Shown one piece after another: positions 49,901 to 57,300 of a stretch of 64,000 nt of DNA (within the stretch, counting starts at the first letter, position 1; each line of letters opens with the position of its first letter). Under the pieces are notes generated by a model. It was given only the letters and a program-made list of their open reading frames with translations, was not told where the DNA came from and did not search any database. Position numbers and translations under genes: made by a program. The stretch comes from Lewinellaceae bacterium (GTDB taxonomy: Bacteria; Bacteroidota; Bacteroidia; Chitinophagales; Saprospiraceae), in NCBI GenBank assembly GCA_020636095.1, contig JACJYN010000004.1, positions 744,001-808,000 on the forward strand, written 5' to 3'.

Positions 49901-51486
49901 CGATGCGCATCGGCGTAGAGGGTAACTTTGTCTTTAACCTCCACCATTTCCTTATCGCTGTCGTAGTTGATAAACCCCCTGGCCACCATATCGTACAGCA
50001 GGCCTTTGATGTTTTCTATGGAAAACCTGGGATTGATCTTTTGTGCGACCTCATTCGCCGGCAAGTCGTTCTTACCTTCGTTATCTTTCATCACCTTCAG
50101 CACCGCGATCGGATTGACGGTAGCAATATTTTGAAGTTGCTGGTAATCCTTATCCGTGAAGTAGTTGAATGATTCAAATTCCACGACCGGCTTGCGGTGG
50201 ATCGGAATTTTTTCCCGCCCAATAGCGATGGAGTCCTGGTTGAGATAAGCGATGATATTGTCCGCGTGGATATTAATCTTGTGCAAGGAGCTGAAAAAAG
50301 GATTGCGGTCGCTGGCGCGGTCTCCGCGGGACAGGGCCATTTCCCGGTTGGCAATATCATACCGGAGGTTAATGGAAGGATGGTAGATCGAGTCCTGGCC
50401 AAAGTGGAGCACTCCCTCCACGCCCTGCCCGGCGATCAGGTCTTCGCGCCGGATCGTAAACAACTCCGATGCGCCGAAGAAAGAAGCTTTCGTATCTTTA
50501 TCCTCGATAAGAATGGTGGCCGGCCGGTCTTGGTTTCCAAAGCCGTACACCGTTTTGCCATTCAGCCGGAATCCGCCTACGAAATGAATCCCCTCACCAA
50601 TATTATTGATCTCCAGCACCCTGTTTTCTGATTCAAAGCGGGGGAAAGATCCCTCGGTGGCGTCGTTGCTGGCCACCAGTTTGTCGCTGAAAGAGCCCTT
50701 GATCAGGCGCCCTTCCCCAAAGAAGACCGGATAGTGCATTTGTACGTCTTTGGCCTCGTACAAACTTTTTATCGCTTCAAACTCATACGCACCCAGCTCA
50801 GCGTATACCTCGGGGCCGAGCCCGTGCCGCTCCCAGGTTACCCGCCCGCCCTGGCCTTTCCACATGCGCTCGTTGGGCAAAAAATAACCGGAGGTATTAT
50901 AGATAAAGATGGAGTCAGTCCGGCGGTTCGCCATCAGGTCCAGCTTTTCAAAATAGACAGCGCCTTCATTTTCTTCATACCGAAACTGATAATCATCCGC
51001 CAGGGCATACCAGGAGGTTCCTCCTGAATCGGAATAACGAAGGGCCTGCCGTTCGAAGAAGAGCCTGGAAAATTCAACAAATTCATCGAATGGTTTGAGG
51101 TGGCGGTTCTGAATGTTAGCCAGTATCTGATCCAGAACCTCGTGCCATTCCCGGAAGTGCCGTTCCGGATCACTGGACTTTTTGATCAGGGACAGCGCAT
51201 TGAGATAGTTCTCAAAGTAAGGGCTCGCAAGCATGCGCTGGGCCAGCATGGCATTGCCGGTCTTCAGGATTTGCCTGGTTTCTTCCTCGCTGAACATCCC
51301 ACTGCTGAACACCTGGGCGAACTCTTTGTAAGCATCTTCCAGCGCCTGCCGTTTGCTGGCGGTCATATACTCCTCCAACTGACGCATAAATTCGGCATAG
51401 TCGTCCGAAAAACGTTCCAGCCGCTGGCCGGATAATGAAAGGGTAAGAAATAAAAGGACAGGTAATAAGAGGTAAACCTTTTTCAT
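46924..51486 (-). CDS. Very large exported protein of unknown function
   Basis: A 1520-residue protein from the ATG at 51486 (MKKVYLLLPVLLFLTLSLSG), which begins with a signal peptide; nine upstream in-frame residues are unlikely. Residues about 30-180 are helical. From about 190 to the end the chain is mostly short beta-strands with recurring turns such as LFDGTLFSADIFPPFD, KGNVKYLGASIYSEDIIFMP and FRGTISLEAESKDLSFEGFA, which suggests a long beta-helix or jelly-roll of LptA/LptD-like or AsmA-like style. No T9SS sorting domain is present, so it probably stays periplasmic or at the outer membrane. I do not recognise the family. It lies 16 bp after prmA in the same transcription unit. Confidence 0.8.
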   Translation of the reverse strand: MKKVYLLLPVLLFLTLSLSGQRLERFSDDYAEFMRQLEEYMTASKRQALEDAYKEFAQVFSSGMFSEEETRQILKTGNAMLAQRMLASPYFENYLNALSLIKKSSDPERHFREWHEVLDQILANIQNRHLKPFDEFVEFSRLFFERQALRYSDSGGTSWYALADDYQFRYEENEGAVYFEKLDLMANRRTDSIFIYNTSGYFLPNERMWKGQGGRVTWERHGLGPEVYAELGAYEFEAIKSLYEAKDVQMHYPVFFGEGRLIKGSFSDKLVASNDATEGSFPRFESENRVLEINNIGEGIHFVGGFRLNGKTVYGFGNQDRPATILIEDKDTKASFFGASELFTIRREDLIAGQGVEGVLHFGQDSIYHPSINLRYDIANREMALSRGDRASDRNPFFSSLHKINIHADNIIAYLNQDSIAIGREKIPIHRKPVVEFESFNYFTDKDYQQLQNIATVNPIAVLKVMKDNEGKNDLPANEVAQKINPRFSIENIKGLLYDMVARGFINYDSDKEMVEVKDKVTLYADAHRKKTDYDVLKIKSETDSTNAIMNLRDNSIDIRGVDFVEFSERQRVAIIPFGKQITMLPKRDIDFDGKVFAGFSTLEGKDFHFKYDEFQFNLDSIRFFDFFIPTGKINDGRPEALSIGSRIEHMTGVLLIDAPSNKSGKDDIPLFPSLQSKDNSFVFYDYQKTQNGVYTRDSFYFQLTPFSFNHLDFFTKEDILFDGTLFSADIFPPFDETVSLQVDTSLGFITNTPAEGYPAYQEKGNYDGEISLSNVGLLAKGNVKYLGASIYSEDIIFMPKQMLASAERFDLEESREEGLEVPRAQGFDVKIDWRPYKDSMYIRSAEAPFALFQEGQHTLEGTLILTPGGLKGDGTFDWDKATMKSHLFSFGAFSSKADTTDVKIKTQDLKDIALETRNVQSDVDFEEQQATFKANDEFLETTLPAIQYRTSMNEFTWDMAQENITFKSDPLKPGRFVSIHPNQDSLFFEGGEAFYDLKTDELKVSGVPFVVAADAFIYPDSNYLEIGRGGIMATLENARIIADTLNRYHVINRATADILGKRLYRATGFYEYNIGDREQEIEFANIVGQPVGKGAYSQKRVVTRATGEVTPEDNFYIDQRTEFRGTISLEAESKDLSFEGFARLDSERLPSPYWFTVSSKADKNNLVINYDEPKNYDGEPLATGFFLGKESAEVYPRVMMPLFFRKDRPILPVKGVFRLDKDKDQFIFGDSLKVIGGNLRGNQLVFRNRDGKLEGEGAFNMGSGLKYVKVDAAGTIRSEFKESAPQEENMIISDTMDLSAAPLAPREQVYEVEADVMTGIQLIVPDRLLKIMITDIESMSFDASPVVYLTDLDFYRRAVSNLLPPGKETDATLASLGTGLMEVPEKVNPYTFLFSRIPMKWNAEYQSFISMEDKNAVASINGELINRMMESYIEFKMPSNDDDRLYIYLKSPSELFYFFGFKQGILSVTSNNPAFMEELAGMKSKEKVIKMDDGNTYEIQDVDVGTARLFFNRVKSARK

Positions 51487-51502
51487 GATGTAGTTGATAA
51501 TA

Positions 51503-52324
51503 CTAACGAACAAAACGAATGCAACTCCACTCTCCCCGCTGGGCCTTATCGGTAAACTTTAGCTTCACCTCAGCCGCGCGGCCCAGCACCAGGCTCTCAT
51601 CGGCAGTTAATATACCAGACACCAGAAGCACCCCCCCGGGAGCGAGTTTTGCATATAACGACTTGAGCGAGTTTAATATTACGTTTCTGTTAATATTTGC
51701 GAGAATATAGCCATAACCGGTAGCCTCGATATCGGCCAGCGTACCATGATAAGCCCGGATATGAGTAGCATGATTCGCCTGCGCATTATCAAGGGTGTTT
51801 TCATAAGAGGCTTGTTCAATATCAACGGCGTCGATGAGGGCCGCGCCCATTTTATCCGCCAGAATGGCCAGAATACCGGTACCACATCCATAATCCAAAA
51901 CCTGAAGCCCCTCAAATTTTTCCCGGGCCATCCTTTCCATCATCATGAAGGTAGTTGCATGGTGGCCGGTGCCGAAGGCCATGCGCGGGTTAATGACAAT
52001 CTCGTACTGAACGCCGTCCATGCGCGGGTGAAAATGAGCGCGCACACCACAAAGATCGCCAACGCGAATGGGAGAAAAGTTAGCTTCCCACAGCTCATTC
52101 CAGTTCTGGGCGGGGATCAGCCTGCGCTCATAACTAAAGGATAACTGGGCGGCAATATTGGCCAACTCGCTTTCTACGTTCTCCGTTTTATTGTCCCTGG
52201 GCAAATAGGCGCGCAGGCCTTCATCGAACTCCTCAAAGCTCTCGAAGGGCAGTTCACTGAGAAAGGCAAGGGCAATTTCCGTGAGGGGTTTAGCCACTTT
52301 AATATCAAAGCAGTAGTAGTCCAT
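51503..52324 (-). CDS. prmA: Ribosomal protein L11 methyltransferase
   Basis: A 273-residue SAM-dependent methyltransferase. The N-terminal domain (about 1-95) recognises L11; the linker holds WNELWEANFSPIRV. The catalytic domain has INPRMAFGTGHHATT, the SAM motif VLDYGCGTGILAILADKMGA, DAVDIEQASYENTLDNA and YGYILANINRNVIL (the NP-N-type site of the family reads NIN). It methylates L11 in the cytoplasm. It sits between a DinB-like gene and the large exported-protein gene. Confidence 0.92.
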   Translation of the reverse strand: MDYYCFDIKVAKPLTEIALAFLSELPFESFEEFDEGLRAYLPRDNKTENVESELANIAAQLSFSYERRLIPAQNWNELWEANFSPIRVGDLCGVRAHFHPRMDGVQYEIVINPRMAFGTGHHATTFMMMERMAREKFEGLQVLDYGCGTGILAILADKMGAALIDAVDIEQASYENTLDNAQANHATHIRAYHGTLADIEATGYGYILANINRNVILNSLKSLYAKLAPGGVLLVSGILTADESLVLGRAAEVKLKFTDKAQRGEWSCIRFVR

Positions 52325-52367
52325 ATGCCAGTTTTATGAGTGTGATTAACAGCCCAGCAGGGTTGAG

Positions 52368-52901
52368 TCAAATCTTTAGTTTGGAGGTTGGGTGCACCGC
52401 TCCGTTGCGGTATTTGGAGGTAGAAGGCGCTACGCCTAAATGCTCATCGACCTCAACGTCTGGCATCGCTTCTTTCAAGCCTATTTTAACGAGCGCAAGA
52501 TGGTGTATAGCATGGTCGTAGGCAAACATGAGTTCGCGGCCGACGGTAGAGCCCACCATGGGCCGTCCGTCCGTCAGGAGGGAAGAAAAATCTGCGCACA
52601 CCATCAGGGGCCGATCCTCGCGAAGCTCTTTACAGGCTTCTTCCAGCTGTTTATAGGCCTGTTCAGCATAGCGGGGGTCTTTTTCCATCCGTTCATTCCG
52701 CTTCCGGGAAGCATAATCGACGATGCCTGCTGAAGTTCCCCGAAGCAGGCAATCATAAAAATCAAAAATATGGCGAAAATGCTGTCCAAGCGTTGATCCG
52801 CTAAATACTTCCAGTGGCGTTGAATACGACTGCGGATGAACGAGCTTCAGTAACTGGCCAATCTGCCGGGTAATCTGTACCGTACCTTCTATACAATTCA
52901 T
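52368..52901 (-). CDS. DinB-like four-helix protein
   Basis: A 177-residue protein of the DinB/YfiT-like superfamily: TLGQHFRHIFDFYDCLL (first His pair) and AYDHAIHHLALVKIGLKEAM (second His group), the positions that bind a metal in relatives. The end, HLGVAPSTSKYRNG, fits the family's conserved tail. Members are putative metal-dependent thiol or transfer enzymes; substrate unknown. Gene order folD, dinB-like, prmA on one strand with short gaps suggests co-transcription. Confidence 0.85.
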   Translation of the reverse strand: MNCIEGTVQITRQIGQLLKLVHPQSYSTPLEVFSGSTLGQHFRHIFDFYDCLLRGTSAGIVDYASRKRNERMEKDPRYAEQAYKQLEEACKELREDRPLMVCADFSSLLTDGRPMVGSTVGRELMFAYDHAIHHLALVKIGLKEAMPDVEVDEHLGVAPSTSKYRNGAVHPTSKLKI

Positions 52902-52936
52902 TAGAATAAATAGTTGTTGTGGGAGTGGGCCTCACT

Positions 52937-53818
52937 TTAAACGTAAACTTCACCCTTTGCGGCCTTAAGGGTATTGATCAAAAGAGATACAACTGTCAAT
53001 TGGCCGACACCTCCCGGCACCGGAGTAATGAGGCTCGCTTTGGGACTCACCGAATCAAAATCCACATCTCCGCACAAGCGGTAGCCTTTTTCTGTTTCGG
53101 GCGCCTCTACCCGGTTGATGCCTACATCGATGACTACTACCCCCTCTTTCACCATATCTCCGGTTACGAATTCCGGAATTCCGATAGCCGCCACAACGAT
53201 ATCGGCGCGGCGCAGATGCTCCTCCAGGCTTTGGGTCCGGCTGTGGCAGATCGTTACCGTGGCGTTGCCCGGGTACGCTTTGCGGGAAAGCAGTATGCTG
53301 ATCGGCGTACCGACGATATTGCTGCGGCCGATAACCACTACCTCCTTTCCTTCCGTCTGAATCTCATAGCGGCGCATCATTTCCAGGATGCCGGCGGGAG
53401 TAGCCGGAAGATAGCAGGGCAGCCCTTGCGCCATCCGCCCGAAATTAACCGGATGAAAACCATCGACGTCTTTCTCCGGTTTGATGGCCAGGGTTACTTT
53501 TTCTTCGTTGATATGGCCAGGCAGCGGCAATTGGACGATGAACCCGTCTACTGCATCGTCCCGGTTAAGTTGATCGACCGCCGCCAATAATTCCGCCTCA
53601 CTGATATCCGCCGGCCGCCGGATCAAGGTAGACTGAAACCCTACCTGCTCGCATGACCGAACTTTATTGCGTACATAAACCTGGCTGGCGGGGTCTTCCC
53701 CTACCAAAATGGCGGCCAGATGGGGCGCACGCCCTCCGTTAGCCCGGATTCCTTTGACTTCTTCCGCCAACTCTGCCCGAATAGCTTTGGCCAATTTCCT
53801 TCCATCGAGAATATTCAT
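52937..53818 (-). CDS. folD: Methylene-tetrahydrofolate dehydrogenase/cyclohydrolase
   Basis: A 293-residue bifunctional enzyme of one-carbon metabolism. Active-site SQVYVRNKVRSCEQVGF contains the Tyr and Lys of the family. VDGFIVQLPLPGHINEEKV, VVIGRSNIVGTPISILL (NADP-binding) and TPVPGGVGQLTVVSLLINT follow; the last motif is usually PVPGGVGPMT, so two residues differ. It interconverts methylene-, methenyl- and formyl-tetrahydrofolate, and so could indirectly feed HypX. First gene of the minus-strand run. Confidence 0.95.
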   Translation of the reverse strand: MNILDGRKLAKAIRAELAEEVKGIRANGGRAPHLAAILVGEDPASQVYVRNKVRSCEQVGFQSTLIRRPADISEAELLAAVDQLNRDDAVDGFIVQLPLPGHINEEKVTLAIKPEKDVDGFHPVNFGRMAQGLPCYLPATPAGILEMMRRYEIQTEGKEVVVIGRSNIVGTPISILLSRKAYPGNATVTICHSRTQSLEEHLRRADIVVAAIGIPEFVTGDMVKEGVVVIDVGINRVEAPETEKGYRLCGDVDFDSVSPKASLITPVPGGVGQLTVVSLLINTLKAAKGEVYV

Positions 53819-54387
53819 GAAAATTATTTTTTGATCACTTTAATAGCCCTTGGCAAATCTACAAATTTATACGGGACACCAAAACTCCTAGAAAACCGGC
53901 AGTTATTGATAGCGCGTCGCTTAAAAGCCATACCTTCACCCCTCCCGCCCTACTTGCCAAATATTTGTCGGGAATCAGAAGTTAATTTAACAGTAGTTAC
54001 TGAGTAGTTTTGATCGAATAAAATATTTTTGCAAAGAAAGAACTCAAAAGCTTAACAAATATTATGAAGAATATTTATACAGATTTTGTAAGTTTTTTTT
54101 CTAACTTTGTTTTGACCTGTAAAACATCCTTTCAAATAAATAGTGGTATCCTCATTTCGCCCAAGGTTAAGGAAACTAAAGATATCCACTGTAAAGCTAC
54201 CCAGTTATCTTTTTCAACTATCTTTTCTCCTCTGATTCTATCCTGTGGCGATGAAAGGCAGTGCTCCCGTTTATATCGGCATTGCTGTTTTAATCTTTGT
54301 TTCTGATCTGCAGGAGAGCCCTCGCCGTTTGCTAAATAACAAATCACGATTCCAGAAGCTATTGTCAAACCATGCAAATTATTGTTC
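53819..54387 (+). other. Divergent intergenic region before the SprB-like gene
   Basis: TATTTTTG at 54024-54031 fits the -7 consensus TAnnTTTG; the preceding TTTTG (54009-54012 region) is too close to be its -33 box. If used, the leader of the adhesin gene is about 350 nt. An 80-codon open frame (54064-54306) lies in this leader but has no signal, domain or codon pattern that supports a gene. Confidence 0.35.
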
Positions 54388-57300
54388 ATGAGTATCTCTA
54401 CCAGGATCATGTGGCCAATTGTGGCAACTATCATTCTTATTACAGCAATCCCGGCTGTTTCTCAAACTGTAATAATGGGAAGTCAAAGCTCGGTCAACGC
54501 ATGTGGCGGGCTTTTTGTTGACAGCGGAGGCAATAGCGCCGGCTATTCCGCTAATGAAAACGCTACCATTACGATCTGCCCCGACGCCCCCGGCACTTAT
54601 ATCCAACTGAACTTTTCGGGGGTGGATATCGATTCCTTAGACGCGCTGTGCTTCTACGACGCAACCGATGCCAGCGGAACCCCTATGGTCTGCTACGCTC
54701 CCGATTTCTATCCGGCGCAGACGTTCAGGGTGCAGGCAACTGCCGCCAATCCATCGGGCTGTCTTACGGTTACCTTTAACTCCAACGCTTCGAATCAGGG
54801 CGATGGATGGAGCGCCGACATCCTTTGCGATATGCCTTGCCAGAATATCTTTGTCGACCTGGCGGCTTCCGACCCAGCTGTCATGCCGGCGGATACAGGC
54901 TGGATCAACCTTTGCCCTGGAGACCGGGCCTCTTTTAGCGGAAAGGGCATTTACCCGCAAAATGGGATTGACTATCAGCATTCTGACTTTACGTCCGAAT
55001 TCACCTGGGATTTCGGGGACGGTACGATGGCTGTCGGGCCCGACGTTTCTCATATTTATGATGAACCGGGAGGCTATATCGTGCAATTAACCATTAAAGA
55101 CCAGCGCAATTGCACCAACCTCAACTTCCTGAACCAACGCATACGGGTGGCTACCTATCCGGACTTTTCCACCGGCAACCTGCCCGACGAAATTTGCGTC
55201 GGAGACACCATTTCTCTCAGTGCTTCTCTGGACTCGCTCGACGCCAACAGCGTGATATCTGTCATGACCACTGAAGGGAGCTTTCAGACATCCGGAGTAC
55301 TTTCCGATTCTCTGGACCTACCGGATGGCACCAACGATTCCTACGAAACCAGCATCAGTTTCAGTAATTTCTCTCCGGGCCAGACCCTGGCGGACATTAC
55401 CCAGCTGCTTGGAATCTGCGTCAACATGGAACACTCCTGGATGTACGACCTGGATGTAGAACTGGAATGCCCCAATGGCACCCGCCTTGTTCTCCAGAAC
55501 CAGGAATTCATCACCAACGAAATCCACCTGGGCGAACCTTTCGAAGCCGATGATTTCAATACCCCCGACCCTCCCGGCCAGGGAGTAGGGTACGATTATT
55601 GCTGGACGCCTACTTCCACCAATGGTACCTGGACGGAGTATGCTCAAGCCAACGATCCGGGAGGGCCCGTTGAATATACGCTGCCACCGGGAGATTACGA
55701 GTCCTTCCAGGGGCTGAATGCGCTTCTGGGTTGCCCGCTCAATGGGGAGTGGACCATTATCGTAACCGACCGCTGGGCCAGCGACAATGGCTGGATTTTT
55801 GAATGGAGCATCGATTTCGACCCCAGCCTGTATCCCGCCCTGGAAACGTATCAGCCCCAGATTGTAGACTTCGAATGGAAAAACACGCCTTCCATTTTTG
55901 AATACAGCGCTGATTCTCTCAGCATTATGGCTTCTCCGCAGAATGCAGGCACAGCCAGCTACAATTTTACGGTAACCGATGATTACGGTTGCGTCCACGA
56001 TACATCCGTGGCGGTTACCGTGCTGCCCTTTTCCCATCCGAACTGTTACAGCTGTACGGAAAACCTTAACCCGCTTCCCGATACGATTATCTGCGAGGGA
56101 GAGCCGGTAACTTTAGATGTTTCTACCGATACGCCTACCGAAACGGCCATCACTTTTGAAGCCATCCCCCAGGAGCCCTTCGGCAATGGTACTTATCCTC
56201 CAGCTAATCCCTTCGAATCGGTTATTGCGGTCAATAGCATCTCCCCCGCTACATTGGCCGATCCCTTAACCCAGGTTGCCTCGGTCTGTATCAATATAGA
56301 AACCAACTGGAATGACGACCTCGACATTTCTCTGGAAGCTCCCAGCGGCCAGGTGCTTGAATTGAGCACGGGCAACGGTGGAGGGTCGGACAACTACACC
56401 AATACTTGTTTTACACCCGCCGCCGCTACCCCCATTACCAGCGGTACCGGGCCCTTCACCGGAGATTTCCAGCCGGAAGGAAACTGGAACAACCTAACCG
56501 GCGCCACGATCAATGGCGATTGGAAGCTCATAGCCTCCGACCGCATTGCGCCGAATGATGTGGGTGAATTTTTCTCCTGGTCGATCACCTTCAATTCTAC
56601 CAACGAGGTTCAGTATACCTGGACGGGCGCGGGCCTGAGTTGCAACGACTGCCCGGCGCCGGTCGCCACCCCTGCTTCCACGACGACTTATACGGCCAAT
56701 ACAACCGACTCCTACGGTTGCTCCTATTCGGATATGATCACGGTAGAGGTGGTGAATGACATTCCTGCTCCGGTGGTCAATTGTGAGCAAAATATCGATG
56801 GTTCCCTCACTTTTAGCTGGCAGCCGGTTGGCAACTTCACCCAATACGAGTTCAACGCCATTCTCAACGGTACGCCCTCCGGCTGGCAAGGGCCGGGGCC
56901 TCAAACCACCTACACCGCCAACAATCTTTCTTTCGGCGATGAAGTAGTCCTGGAAGTTCGGGTATTTACCGGCAATAACCAGGGATGTTCGGTGAACGTG
57001 GGAAGCTCCACCTGTACATCTGATGCCTGTACGCTTTCCGCATCCTTGCTAGATGCTCCGGTGGGCGCCTCCTGTTATGGGGTCGCCGATGGTTCAGCCG
57101 GTTTGCAGGCCAACGGCGCCACCAGCGCGGTGCAGTACCTGCTCAACGGCAACCCGGCGGGTAATAACGGCCTGTTTACCGGCCTTGCCGGCGGCAATTA
57201 CGAGGTGGTCGCCATTGATGCCGCGGGTTGCCGGGATACCGTTTTGTTCAACATCAGCGAACCGGACAGCATCAGCGTCGGCATTCAGGTCAGCCGGCTG

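Noticed and set aside
52397..52436. Two small hairpins (CCGC-GCGG and GGCG-CGCC) suggesting a REP insertion in the dinB-like gene
   Set aside because: The region encodes the conserved family tail GVAPSTSKYR, so most of it is ordinary coding DNA.
54064..54306. 80-codon open frame before the SprB-like gene
   Set aside because: No signal peptide, domain or codon bias; Cys-rich random-looking sequence in an AT-rich leader.
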